This document shows, one piece after another, positions 47,599 to 58,949 of a DNA stretch of 64,000 nt (position 1 is its first letter; every line of letters starts with the position of its first letter). The stretch comes from Heliopora coerulea (Eukaryota > Cnidaria > Anthozoa > Scleralcyonacea > Helioporidae): assembly GCA_030142905.1 (NCBI GenBank), contig JASJOG010000050.1, forward strand, positions 843,001-907,000. The letters run 5' to 3'. Below the pieces are notes generated by a model. That model made no database searches. It saw nothing but the letters and a program-made list of their open reading frames with translations, and was not told the DNA's origin. The position numbers and the translations under genes are program-made.

Positions 47599-49065
47599 GG
47601 TCCTGTTTACATGGAGAAAGAGTGGACCTTCTTGTAGGACCGAAAAATATCCCCCGTTTAAGGTAGTCCTCCACACCAAATTTTCGGAAAAATTCGAAAA
47701 AAAATCAAATTTTTTAAACCCACCTATCTGAATTCTTTAATTCATTAGCTTTCGTTTGATGTATTGTTACCTTAATAATTTTAAGTTGAAATGCTATTTT
47801 TTAGTGATTTAGTAAGACAAAGTAAGATTTTTTGTCTTAGCAACGGCGTTAGCAACGCATTGTTGTCCTAAAATACCCTTCTTGGATCAAGCTAAAGAAG
47901 GAGAAACTAAAGGAGAAACATATGCATCTGCTGCATTTTAACTACTAACATTTTTCCAGGCTTGCTAAAGTTATTATACTTGTATAATTGCTGATTTTAT
48001 GTTATATAAGTTCTATGACATCTTTAAAGTCAATTTTCTCAAAGTAGCATTTTTGGCCTTCCGGAGGTCTTTTAAAAAAGATAACTCAAAAAGTATTTAA
48101 TGAAATGACCTGAAATTTTTTTGTTTTGAACAAGTATCTTCCCTTGTTCTTGAGCCTAAAACTTTGTCTATGCTATAAACAGGTGATGAATTAATCTAAT
48201 TTGAAGCACCCAATCATGGTGATAAAGAGATGTTGTCATTTTTTTAGTGAAAAAGACAAATTAATAAAATATTTTTAGGTTCAACATCTAGATTTCCCTT
48301 TACTGAATGCATAAAAAAGAATTACTTGATTTTCTAGCCATTTTTTGGGAAGATATTCTTTTTAAAAAGAGACAACTTAAATCACCATTGGGGGTCTGTA
48401 TCTTGGTTACCATGACAACACATGGCTCAATAACTATGTTGTTGCACACACTTTATCAATGCCTCTGTGACCAAAGTATAAATAATTTGTTTCAGGCTAT
48501 TCTAAGCTTTTTAAAAATTCGTGGGGACCACCTTAATTGATGTAGGGTGACTCTTTTAGTAGAGGGAAATTCAGCAGCAGGGTCACCTAGCTCTGCGCGG
48601 TCACTAAGAATTTATTAAACAACAAAATGGCGTTGTTGTTTGATGTACAATTCAACGATTTTTCGTTTATGGAATGTTTGTTGTCTGTGTCACATATGAC
48701 ATTTTCTTTGCTTGATTCTAAATTCATTGATTGTGCGGGATGGTCAGATGCTCAGGTAGTTCTCTCTTCATTCATTAAACCATTGTTTGCCCGATACCTC
48801 CCAAAGATCTCCCCTTGCGTATAGGCGAGCGTAGCCATTGCTGACAATACAGCGGACAATATTTTGAGTGCTTTCACATTTGAAAACATGACCCGCCTGG
48901 GAGGGTCACCATACCGGACGCGCTTACATGGTTTAAATAAACAAAGAGATGGCCCTGCTGCCAGCGTTATCCCTAGCAAGCTGGTAAAGTCAATCTGGCA
49001 CTCATGTAAACGAAACGCGGAAATACTATAGACTAAGGTAACCCTACCTATATGTAAACAGGTCC
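47599..49065. mobile_element. Harbinger-type MITE (GGTCCTGTTTACAT ends, TTA duplication)
   Basis: The left end GGTCCTGTTTACATGG at 47599 and the right end, read inversely from 49065, GGACCTGTTTACATATAGG, form the inverted ends. TTA is present directly outside both (47596-47598 and 49066-49068), the 3-bp TWA duplication of PIF/Harbinger elements. The interior has no transposase and contains a second element at 47662-48532; without that it is about 0.6 kb. Confidence 0.7.
47658..48536. mobile_element. TTAA-type MITE (871 bp) nested in the Harbinger-type MITE
   Basis: TTAA at 47658-47661 and 48533-48536 flanks ends GGTAGTCCTCCACA and, inversely, GGTGGTCCCCACGA. TTAA duplication and short GG-starting ends fit piggyBac or Kolobok groups. 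No coding part; the 78-codon open frame near its right end is incidental. Confidence 0.7.
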
Positions 49066-49080
49066 TTAGTGACATGGCTT

Positions 49081-49114
49081 TTATACATACATACATACAT
49101 ACAAACATACATAC
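49081..49114. repeat. (ACAT)n microsatellite
   Basis: About seven imperfect ACAT/ACAA units next to the Harbinger-type MITE edge. Confidence 0.85.
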
Positions 49115-49169
49115 ATTTCTAAAATTCATTATTAATTCACACGTGCCTTTACACGTGAAAAAGTTTAAG

Positions 49170-49347
49170 TTTTTCGGCTTACGAAAGATAAATTTCCAAA
49201 CTTTCTTCACGAATTAGCGTATAAGGAGGTTCATTTTAGAAGACATTTAAAAAATTCGCAGTTCGTGCTTTATCGGGTCTAAAACACTGGGTTATCACCT
49301 CGTGTTTTAAATCCCGATAAAGCACTCCTGCTCGGTTTTTAAATATT
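49170..49347. repeat. Snap-back repeat family R1, copy 2
   Basis: It has the GTGCTTTATCGGGTCTAAAACAC arm and its inverse GTGTTTTAAATCCCGATAAAGCAC, then TCCTGCTCGGTTTTTAAATATT. Together with copy 1 it defines a left extension from TTTTCGGCTTACGAA. Confidence 0.8.
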
Positions 49348-49403
49348 ACATATAAACCAACGAACCTTCTTTCACCAAAGTTAGAAAGATAATAGATTAT
49401 TAA

Positions 49404-49500
49404 AATACACAACAACGGTAACTCCGAAAATGGATAACATATCTAATTTATTCGACGTTTCGACTAGGCTTTAGTCATCATCAGGAATGCTGCTGGGTTA
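49404..49500. repeat. Penelope-type terminal repeat
   Basis: ACACAACAACGGTAACTCCG, then GACGTTTCGACTAGGCTTTA and GTCATCATCAGG. The GTTTCG..CATCATCAG core and the match to 15113-15190 place it in the Penelope terminal repeat group. Confidence 0.6.
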
Positions 49501-49815
49501 CAGGTGGGGTCTACTTATAAACACAGCACTATAAAGCGTCCAGAGTATCCTATTCCTACCATTGATCAACTCCTACCACAAATTAGTAACGCAAAAGTTT
49601 TCTCTATAGCAGATGTAAAGACTGGGTATTGGCACATCGCGTTCATTATAGAAAGTTCACTGATTACAACCTTCAACACACCAATGGGTCGCATGAGATG
49701 GACAAGAATGCCGTTTGGAATTTCGGTCGCACCTGAAGAATCCCAAAGACGACTGGACGAAAGCCTGAATAGACTAGAGGGAACTAAACCAATTGCTGAT
49801 GATATTCTTGTCAAT
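49501..49815 (+). pseudogene. Ty3/Gypsy reverse transcriptase fragment
   Basis: This is an open frame with the classic Gypsy RT order: TIKRPEYPIPTIDQLLPQIS, KVFSIADVKTGYWHI (family VFS..D...G..QI, with the first catalytic Asp), ITTFNTPMGRMRWTRMPFGI and IADDILV, the double-Asp box. It starts abruptly after a Penelope terminal repeat and ends abruptly at about 49815, so protease, RNase H and integrase are absent. The frame itself is intact, which suggests a fairly recent capture. Confidence 0.85.
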
Positions 49816-50246
49816 TCCCTGTCGATTAGTTGTCAACTGGAAGACCACCACTACAAACTGTCTTTTGTCGTGCAAGGACAAAACACCAAGAGAATACCAA
49901 AGTTCTGTGGTATACAGCTTTTCTTGTCCAGGTTGCCGACAATCATACATGGGAAAAACAGACAGATGCTTTTTCACAAGAATAAAAGAACACACGACTT
50001 CCCCGGACTCCGAAATGCACAACCACATCAATTCTTGTGAACAATTTCAGCACATCAAATCACTCTTTCAAATTTCGCTGGACGAACAAAACCCGGACAA
50101 AACCTTAGAAATCGATTTATGTGACTTTATATTTAATAACAGTGTAATTATTGACAAAGCCGACCACTGGTCGACATAGCTTTATAAGGAAGCGCTGGCC
50201 ATCCGCCGCCTGAAACCGCAGCTCAACTATGGGACTAAAGCATAGT
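49816..50246 (+). pseudogene. GIY-YIG endonuclease end of a Penelope-like RT, fused behind the Gypsy fragment
   Basis: In another frame from the Gypsy part: SSVVYSFSCPGCRQSYMGKT (the GIY-YIG core, VVY.F.C..C...Y.GKT), then FTRIKEH. After that come an Asn-His-Ile block, LYKEALAIRRLKPQLNYG and a stop near 50245. An in-frame TAG at about 50177 interrupts it. Cys and Arg residues of the family are kept. An (AT)n run follows at once. Confidence 0.75.
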
Positions 50247-50247
50247 T

Positions 50248-50254
<7 letters not shown>

Positions 50255-50286
<32 letters not shown>

Positions 50287-50303
50287 GTATGTATGTATGT
50301 ATA
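50255..50303. repeat. (AT)n then (TATG)n microsatellite
   Basis: About fourteen AT units followed by about four TATG units at the 3' end of the GIY-YIG fragment. Confidence 0.9.
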
Positions 50304-50518
50304 TTAAAAACTCATTAATTAATAATTCACGAAGGAAACACAAAAGATTTTGGCACCTAATTAGTATCCTGCAAATCGGATAGAGAATATTAATTGGAAT
50401 TATGAGCTTTTCCCTTCGATTTTCTAAGTAAAAATTAATGAAACTTCAAAATAACCGATAAACATGGCCCATTTAAATGTATTCCTATTTTGAGAAAGAC
50501 ACAATATTCGCGTCCGAT

Positions 50519-50571
50519 CTGTATGCGATTTACAAGGCGAGCCTTCGGCTAGTAAATCGCATACAAATTGA
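50519..50571. repeat. Small hairpin with GC-rich loop
   Basis: TGTATGCGATTTAC pairs with the inverse GTAAATCGCATACA around AAGGCGAGCCTTCGGCTA, which is itself self-complementary in part (GGCGAGCC, GAGCCTTCGGCT). Confidence 0.75.
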
Positions 50572-51527
50572 CCGCTTATATTGCATCTGTTACTTTAAAT
50601 ATTCTAAAACTGCATATTGTGATCTACAACACCTAACACCAGTGCATCACAAAAACATTTATTCAATCAGACGTTATGGTTTGGAAGAACCATAAAACCG
50701 GTTGAATGAAATGGAGTTGTTCACAAATATGAGCAGCTCGAGAGGCACAAACACCGGGCACACGAGTACCCTAGTGGAGTCCAGAAATGATAGCAAACAA
50801 CAGAAGAGGAAGGTCTTATGAACTCTGTTGCTTAGAAGTGGAGAGGAATACAGGAAGTTCTGAATTAGCCGCTCATCCCACCAATAATGGGTTCAGCATT
50901 AAGCCACGATGACAATTTGGCACAAGTTCAATCGAAAATTAGTCACAACCATGAGATCGTTTCGACAGCTGGAAAAGATATCATTAACGAAGCCATTGCC
51001 CATATGCAGACGATGATGCTCAGGCAACACAGATTCTTTAACTTTGACTTCCCAACTGATATCATGCACCTTTGTAGAGCCAACAAAGACTGGTTACATT
51101 ATCGATAAACTTTCGTCAACCCATAACCTCAGAGAAACGATTTCGGAACCCCAGACGGGGATCGAAGCCGTAGCCTTCTGATGACCGGCAAAAACTTTCC
51201 GGCAAGGGGAATCTGCTTGAAATTTCAGTTGACACCACGCTTTGTGCTACTTTTTAATTTGCCTTTTGGCATTATTCAATAATGCATTACTTCAATAAAT
51301 TTGCAGTTTTACTCAGCAATATGTTTTTTCATTTATGAAAAAACTTCCTCTTCACAATTCCAGTCTTCTAATGACAAAGATACATAGTACACTTTTTGAT
51401 GTGAACTTCATTTTTACAAAAGTTTACATTCCTGAAAGGTCGGTATTTAAATATAGACAATTCAATGTTTTTTTAAAATGCGGGGCGATTTGTCCCTTTG
51501 TCATACATCAAATAGATTCCTGCCTTG

Positions 51528-52579
51528 TCATTCCTTACTCGGCAGGGGAACTCTCCCTTCAGAAGCAATAGTGCTTTCTTCATTTGTCACAGATCGTCCA
51601 GTTTTTAAAGACTGAATACTTGGTGCACGAAATACTTCTACAGTCTTGGTATTTGTTTGCTGATTAACCCGTCCAGCCACAAAAAATGTCGATTCCGTCC
51701 CTTTGGATTTAAGGGGAGAATTTCTAGGTCTTGAAGACGAACTGTCGGCAGACTGTTGACCATGAGGGAGAGGAGACATCGAAGGACGAGGAGGTGGTTG
51801 ACTTCGCACTATTCCTTGCTTGGACGCCTCACTTCCGCCTTTCCTCGGATCGAAACTTGATTCAACATCTGACTTTACGAAGGTCCCACGAATTCCTTCA
51901 AGCGGAAGATCGGTGTCAAGATAAAATTTAGATTTTGAAGTACCTGATCCACTTCCAGTGATCTGTTGAATAAATTTGGGTCGTGAAACAATATTCGACG
52001 ACAATAAACCCTTTCCTTTCTCAATTTCCTCAAATGGTCTTGTTCTTGACAATTCGTCTACGCTTTGGGAACGTATGCCAACTTTTTCAACATTATCATT
52101 TGCAGGATTCTCATAACTACGCTGTCTCGTGGGAGGTCGTTTAAAAGACGAACCTGGTGATGCTTTCAAGTTATCTGGTCGTTTACCGAATAATGATTTC
52201 CACTTCCGGTTAGCACGAGTAATGTTCGTTTGTCTTTTACGTCCGGGTAACTCAATGACAGCATGAAATTCAGGTACAGCAGCGGGACCCTCGCCTACAT
52301 CAATATAGTTCTTTCCAGGCTTTAGAGCGCCTGTTATGAACGGTGGACTCCCACCGCGGAAAGGTACGTGCTCCGGTGAGCCAAGATCTGGAGATGGCTC
52401 CGGTTCAGCTGGTGGGACAGCCTCGTCTCTGGCTTCAGAAGGTTTACTTTGTAAGCTGTGAACTACACTTGACAGAGTCCTGGATGTTCTGGCTTCTTCC
52501 AATGAAATCAGTTTAGGAGGAGGAGAAACACCAACTGAAGCTGGCCGTACCTTACCTTTATGGAGCTCAACAATTGTCT
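51528..52579 (-). CDS. RhoGAP terminal exon: post-GAP conserved block and proline/serine-rich tail
   Basis: The acceptor TTAGTTTCAG precedes 52579; the stop TGA is at 51528-51530. It begins TIVELHKGKVRPASVGVSPP, then KLISLEEARTSRTLSSVVHS. The landmark NYIDVGEGPAAVPEFHAVIE is followed by a basic segment and KWKSLFGKRP. The rest is low-complexity, rich in Ser, Pro and Arg, with polyproline pieces (SQPPPRPSMSPLP) that could bind SH3 domains and RS.SVDEL-like phosphorylation contexts. The tail (about 350 residues in this exon) is shorter than that of vertebrate relatives. Confidence 0.9.
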
Positions 52580-52968
52580 CTGAAACTAAAACGCAAGATA
52601 GTTACAAGATAAATCGTTTTGAGACTAAAAGATTACAAAATAAAATTGGGAAGTGGAACTATTCACTTAGGAAAGTCGCGCAAGAAAAAATCGAGAGAAG
52701 AATACATAACACCTTTGAAGGTGATTGTTTAATGTTCTCACGTGTAAAAAGTGTGGAAGAAACACCATGCGGTGGCAAGGTACTTCTCCATTAACTTATT
52801 GCTGTAATTTGAATAGAAAAACAACGTGAGAGAAGGGCAAACTCGCCTTCCGCAGTGCAATAACGTCCAAACACCATAATTAAAGCAAGTAACTGTGAAA
52901 TTAAAGCTAATGGTGGTGCTTTAATACATGACATACCTACAAGGAATGTAAGTATTGTTTTATCCTAC

Positions 52969-53338
52969 CTGATGGATCACTACGAGATCTTTCTCTCCTC
53001 ATGTTGGGGCTTCTGGGAAAGGTTATTATAGTTCTTGCTGCTGTATCCTTATCGAAGAATATATCAACATTGCAAATAAGAAATTCAATAACCACTGCCT
53101 GAGACCCCAAGTGCTCAAGTGTGCTGCATTCGTCCATTTTTTCTTGTCTCAACAAATTTGGCGCCCATACTATGGAAAGATTTTTGGCATGCATTCCTGT
53201 TTCTTGGTGGTAGTCGGCAAGTTTAGCCAGATGTCTAAGCAGAAATTCCACAGTTTTGTAGTGAGGTGGTGGTAACTGTTGCACTACATGATGCACTGCG
53301 ATTTCACGGTCAAATCCATCTTTAATACGAATGGCATT
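52969..53338 (-). CDS. RhoGAP exon: C-terminal half of the GAP domain
   Basis: The acceptor CTACTTTAG precedes 53338 and the donor CAG|GTAGGA follows 52969. Phase 0 in and phase 1 out both match the neighbours. VVQQLPPPHYKTVEFLLRHL, ADYHQETGMHAKNLSIVWAP and NLLRQ are helices and the conserved Asn region of RhoGAP (family MN.KNLA.V..PNL). IEFLICNVDIFF closes the domain. NMRRERSRSD follows as a basic linker. Confidence 0.93.
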
Positions 53339-54529
53339 CTAAAGTAGCAAAAGTACATTGTGTTAGAGAAATTTGTGAAATGAGAAAAAACGACTTTAAA
53401 TGAAACAGTACATTTATCCAAACGACATAATGGTAAAGTAGGAGTTTTGAAAAATTAGAAATATATTTAAACAATTCTTTGAGTCTTTTACTGAAGCACA
53501 TAGAAACGACATCAGTGATAAAATATAAAGACAGGAAGGACTGAGAAAATGTACTAAGATATGTTGAGAACAGAGATAAGAATTTGATACGTCAAGTTCA
53601 GAATTGAAATTTTAACGGAAAAATGTTAATTTAAAAAATACATGTTTATTATATAGACTTTACAATGTGGATCGTAACAAATAGCATAAATATAACCATC
53701 ACACGTAGAAAACAGGAAAGGTATTATTTCCTTGATACAAAGGCCAATTGATAAGTTTATTCCACAAGAACAATAATTGTAACTCACTACTAAAACTACT
53801 GACACAACTGCAGCCACAACTCAAACTAGAACGACAACCGCAGCAACAGCATCACTTAAAAAAGCAACGCCATCATTGAAGTGCCTATCTCATGAATGGG
53901 CTTTCACTTATTTACATCTTTGGCACTTAATACTGAAGGTGGTTTGATATTATCACCGGCTAAAATCTCATATTCATGCCTATTTCCGCTGATAAACTAA
54001 GCGATTCAAATGGTTTTCGAAACAGGGACAGCAGAAAAATAAATAAATAAAAAAACAAAACAATAAAACTGGTAACTAGTAAGCAAACTGGCGGCTATCG
54101 ACTTCACCGCTTAGGACACCAACGAAAGCGGAAGTCTGGTCCAGACGGCCTAAAGACTTTCGCGAATGGATTCTTAGATTACGGCCATTTTATTTGAGAT
54201 TTTTAGATAAGGGTTTTTACCATGACAAAGAATTTTGAAACTCTACAGTTCTCCCAAGACAATACTTGGTTGGAGGGTAAATGAAAGTTCTATCGCTCTG
54301 CGTTAGTGATTTGTTTCTGTCTGGAGTCTGCTGTGTAATACAATCAATGTCGTGGCTGGTTCTCAACGGTGATGAATTTAGCACCAAAGCGCTAAGAGAA
54401 TCGAAACTTAAGAAAATAAAGTTGACATTTGTAAATCTTAAAGCTTAAGTTTACCTTCAAAAACCATTAACAATTCATGAGGAAAATACAAAGGAAAATC
54501 ATAACCGTGTCCAGTTTTTAAATGTCATA

Positions 54530-54722
54530 ATCGCAGTACGTACTTTATGGGATCTAAACCACACGACTGTCGCCTCGTGTTTTAAGCCTTTCAGGTCAAT
54601 ACTCGCCTTTATTAGTTTACTCCGGCTAACGCCAGACGACTTTACTCGTCAAGGGGAGACCCCTTGGACAAGAAAGGGTTAAATCCGATAAAGCCGCACT
54701 CCTGTTCGTGTTTAAGACATTA
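54530..54722. repeat. Snap-back repeat family R1, copy 3, interrupted by a TTAA mini-element
   Basis: It keeps GTACTTTATGGGATCTAAACC, the CTGTCGCCTCGTGTTTTAA arm and, after the interruption, TTAAATCCGATAAAGCCGCAC. Copies 1, 2 and 4 have no interruption at this site. Confidence 0.7.
54582..54682. mobile_element. ~93-bp TTAA mini-element
   Basis: TTAA at 54582-54585 and 54679-54682 flanks 54586-54678, which starts GCCTTTCAGG and ends CAAGAAAGGG, so CCTTTC is an inverted end. The inside (GGCTAACGCCAGACGACTTT, then ACTCGTCAAGGGG) has an inverse relative at 62955-62995 (GACGAGTAAAATCGTCTTGG, then CGTTAGCC). Confidence 0.6.
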
Positions 54723-55039
54723 CCTAAAACACCGATTATTTGAAGTTCTCACTGCGCCTTAAACCTGGTATCAGTTTAAGGACATTTAATACTTCAAATA
54801 TTTGGTATACTTACGGCTTCTAACACCACATTCCCAACCCCAAACATCAGTCGGAACCTGGTATTATGTTAAATCTACAAAAGATGCGCATGAAGCGTCT
54901 GAGCGATAAATTATTGGGAAAACTGATCATACAGATTATTGGGTTTTTTCTGATTGAAGCCACATCAACGTGGCATAAGTAACCGTCAAACTTTGCTAAT
55001 TTTGTTTGAGCTTATTTAGTCTATATAATTCCGTTGAAA

Positions 55040-56432
55040 CAGTGGGGGTCAAAAGTTTGAGTCCAGCACAAGAAAACAGTCATTTTCATTACTTTACCAA
55101 AAATATTAATTATTGGAACAGGGGATGCTTTAGTTTTTGCAAACACGACAAGAAGAAAGCGTAAAACAAGTCAATCAAATAGCAGTTTTGTATTTTTCTA
55201 TAACAGCTTAATTAAGATTTAGTGTGTCTTCCTTTTGCTTTGAGAACAGCTATCACTCTGTATTGCATAGATTCAACCAGTGTATGGATGGTCTCTGGTT
55301 CTAGGTTGTTCCAGCAGACTTGGAGAGCACGCCAGAGAATCTCCTGATTGGTAATTGTATGGTTCACTTTTTCTTGTTTTAAATGTTCCCACAAACGTTC
55401 GATTGGATTAAGATCTGGAGATTGTGGAGGAAAATCCATAACAGATAATACTTCTTTTTGTTCTTTACTTTTCAAATAATTGCTACAGAGTTTTGACGTG
55501 TGCTTGGGGTCATTATCTTGCTGTAACATGAATCCCTGACCACACCATCTTATGCCTGATGGTATAGCATGCCTTTGAAGGATGGAATGGCATTTTTCTT
55601 TGGTTAGATTATCATTGATTTTGTAAAGGTTGCCGACGCCATTGTAACTGAAACGTCCCCACACCTGTATGCTTCCACCATCATGTTTCACTGTAGGTTT
55701 GATGCATTCGTTACTTCGTCGTCTAACATATTAACGTCGTTTATTGCCATACACCTCGAATTTGCATTCATCTGTAAAAAGAACATTTTTGAACACCTAA
55801 CAGAACCTCTACGGTATAGTGCTTGTATTTTTTTGGCCCATGCTAATCTCTTGCGCTTATTTTGGGGTCTAAGAAGCGGCTTGGACACTGCTATCCGTCC
55901 ATGGAGCGCCTGACCAACCCAGTCGTCTTTTCACGGTAGATTTGCTGACTGAATTCTCACGTGTTTGATTAAACGAAGCTTGAATTTCTCCAGCAGTTAC
56001 CATCCTGTCGCGTAAAGATGTTATCTTTATGTATTGGTCCTTTGCGGAGGTTGTCGCTTTTGGTCTGCCAGATCTTGACCTTGAGGAAAAGGATCCAGTT
56101 TCCAGAAATCTCTCCACTGTTCGTTGCACAGCACCTTTCGAGATTTTAACTTTGCTGAAATTTTTCTTTCAGACAATCCCTCATTTCTTAGAGCAATTAT
56201 CTGACCTCTGACTCCTTCACAAAGTTCTTTAGGCATTTTGAAGTAAGATATATGAATGTCAACACAGTATCAGTATTTAAAAGACAAATGTTGCCTAGGG
56301 ACATGTGGTAGTTTGGGGATCAGTTTCATATAGAAATAGGGATGCTCCTGGCCTTGACAATTGCAAAAAGCTTTGGTGCAGTAATCCACGGACATCAAAA
56401 CTGAGATGGACTCATACTTTTGACCCCCAATG
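55040..56432 (-). mobile_element. Tc1-type DNA transposon, 1393 bp
   Basis: The left end CAGTGGGGGTCAAAAGTTTG and the right end, read inversely, CATTGGGGGTCAAAAGTATG, form inverted ends of about 27 bp with two or three mismatches. TA follows the right end at 56433-56434; the left TA is mutated to AA. The whole interior is a minus-strand transposase gene. It lies in the large RhoGAP intron, in the same orientation as the gene. Confidence 0.9.
55212..56236 (-). pseudogene. Tc1-type transposase (DD38E spacing), frameshifted
   Basis: The start is at 56236: MPKELCEGVRGQIIALRNEG, then LSERKISAKL (helix-turn-helix). A frame change near 56150 leads to VERFLETGSFSSRSRSGRPK with the GRPK hinge, then a second helix-turn-helix region. 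LFTDECKFEVY near 55770 holds the first Asp, again after a frame change. The last part (55691-55212) is intact: GGSIQVWGRFSYNG, MLQQDNDPKHTS (second Asp), PPQSPDLNPIERLWEHLK (Glu). I count 38 residues between the second Asp and the Glu, so DD38E and not the standard DD34E. At least two frameshifts abolish function. Confidence 0.88.
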
Positions 56433-57229
56433 TATATCATATCACTTTTGACAGAGATTTAAACTAGGCCTTTGATGGCGTTTTCTAATTCCTATTTGAC
56501 GATGAACTACTTAAGCCGAGGGCCAAACGTAACAAGCGGTCGAGACATTCAAGCAATAGGTACAGTCCATAATGAAAATCATGCAGCAAGTATTAATAAA
56601 ACACTAAACTGGAAATACGTACAAGCAACAACCCCTCGCCCACCCTTCCAATATATCTCTCGAGAGTCCAAGTAACATTGATAATTTTTCAAAATTGTCA
56701 AAAAGACAAATCCCCCTTACTATAACTGGAAGAGGGTATGCAATATAAGAAAAAAAACAACATTTGGACACGAATATTAACAACCCAAACTGGAAATTGT
56801 TTTATATTTAAACTGTTCGTCGTCATATTTACGTTTAAAATTTTGACTGTTTTATTATAACAAAACGTTTCGTGAGAATATTAGAAACAATGAGATCCAT
56901 CCTGACAATTCTACTGCTAAACAATGGATATCCATATCAAGACCCTGCATTAGTTGCGATCTTGACGTATTTCGTGTCGTTTTTGGATGAAATTTATAAC
57001 TTTTTTGCACTTTGAAGAAAGACCCTTTAGTGCATAGCAACACTCCGTCTTAGAAGCGCAGCATTCTCACAGCTTACCGGTCGGATACCAGCATTACGGA
57101 TAGCTTATGATTGAAAAAAAATTTTTGATATTTTTTGTATCAAAAAACTGATAAATCCTTCATTGTCTGAAAGTTAATTAAAATTTCTAGCAGAAATGCT
57201 ATGATGAAGATTTATGCTAAGTATTCACC

Positions 57230-58300
57230 CGGAGGTAAAAGACTTCGATAACGAAGATGAAACGAATTACGAAATAAACAAAGAAAACATGAAAGGGTTC
57301 TGCATTTTTATTGCTGACCAAAAATCGGAAAATACAAAACATACTACAAAATATGAAAAGTAAGCCTTGTACAAGTTTTGTCGAGAGAAGAACGAGTAAA
57401 GAGAAGTAAAATGGTAAAAGAGAAAAATGGCGTAGCGTACAAACCTTCAACTCTTATGTATTTTCAACGAAGCATTCAGCGGCACCTCAACACAAAGGGT
57501 TCAACGGTGAATTTACTGAAAGAAGTCGGTTTTAAACTTTCTTGAGTGGTCTTAAAATCGTGATGAAAGCATTACTGGTCGAACATGGTAAAGGTAATCA
57601 CCCACAAACCACCCGAAAAGTGAGAAAGACTGAAGCGGACAACATTTTCGCCGAAGCATGGTATAATCTACAAAGATACGTAGCTTTTCAGCGTGTTTCC
57701 TGGTGGCTGTTTTTCTTGCATTCTTGTTTACAAGCCAGAAATAGACTCCGATGACTTCAGTGGGGCGACATTTCATAGTGAAAACGATCCTGAAAAAGGC
57801 AATGAAATTCTTGTGTAGAAAGCGGAGAAAGGATCCGAAGACTGTCAGCCCAAGACAAGTCTTCGGGACGCTGAGTGATTTATCCCATTTCTCGAGCAAT
57901 TGACCATGAACGCAATCCGGATAAGTACTGCAAAATAATCAAAAGCCATTGTCCTACAGAGATGAATGAACCAGAAACTACATTCTACTTTGCCATTAAA
58001 CACCAGAAAAATCCAAGCGATAATATCTGAACCAAGAAGTTTCCCTTACGGAAGAATGAAGTCGGGAAGCTACTATTGAAAGCTGCTCAAAACTATTCCG
58101 TTCGCAAAACTTGCATTTCAAAGATATTCGATTCAGACGTATCTGTGATTGTCTAGATCAGCTAAGTGATTAGCAGAACGCGAGAACTCTCGATTCATAC
58201 AAATCAGCATCGTTTGAACTTCAGCAAAGAATGTCATTTACACTTAGTCGCTTAGCAAATGTCCTGGTAACAAGCGAGTTCCCTTAACGTTTTTTGTTCA
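57230..58300 (+). pseudogene. Crypton tyrosine recombinase remnant, copy E
   Basis: Pieces in order: the DFDNEDETNYE-like N-terminus near 57240; KALLVEHGKGNHPQTTRKVR at 57563-57625; FAEAWYNLQRYVAFQRVSWW near 57650-57700; a damaged first Arg box near 57740. Then FYFAIKHQKNPSDN-like near 57985, the GRKLLLKAAQNYSVRKTC region at 58070-58115 (second Arg box with Tyr where His is expected), and TLDSYKSAS near 58185-58215 with the candidate catalytic Tyr. Several stops separate the pieces. This is the only copy in which the DSY block is still readable in one frame. Confidence 0.65.
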
Positions 58301-58949
58301 TATTCATGAGAAAGAACCAAGACAGAGCGTTGCTACAGAATGTGAACAGTTGGCCAATGCATATTCCAAAGAGCTGAGTTTAAGAACTGTTCTTTCAAGT
58401 CATAAATTGTCCACTAAGACGTCCTGTAAAAGTGAAACCAGCCGCAAGTACCAAGAAAGCCATTTCATTTGCCGGTCTTAAATCATTTACTGGCTTCAGT
58501 GTTCAAATGATGTAAACAACTTACAAGTTATCCGTACAAGGGAAAAAAGAACCAAAGAGACCAAATCGATTTCCTTCAATACGGGCCTAAGTAACTTAAG
58601 TAAGGTTTGGTCCACAACATACCACTTCCCGAGCTTGCACATGGCATTCCAGAGTGACCGGAATCCATGGAAAGATACCTATATTAATGATTACTTATTA
58701 ACCGAGTGTGAGGTCTGTACGGAAAAGTATTTGCCTGAGGTTATCGTATATATTTATTATACGGCTGAACTCGCTGCTCGCTATCCGGTCTGTACGCAAA
58801 CTGACGCACGCTGATTGGCTGCCTAGCCGTGCAATAAGTTTTCGTACAGACCGGCTAGTTTTGGCGGGAAAATTTCCGAGTAGTTTTGATGACAAACAAA
58901 CCAAATTTTGGCTATTGATTTTCCGGGCGGAAAGCGTAATCGTAATATA

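Noticed and set aside
48752..49210. 152-codon minus-strand frame
   Set aside because: It runs across the edge of the Harbinger-type MITE and an ACAT microsatellite, and has no domain resemblance.
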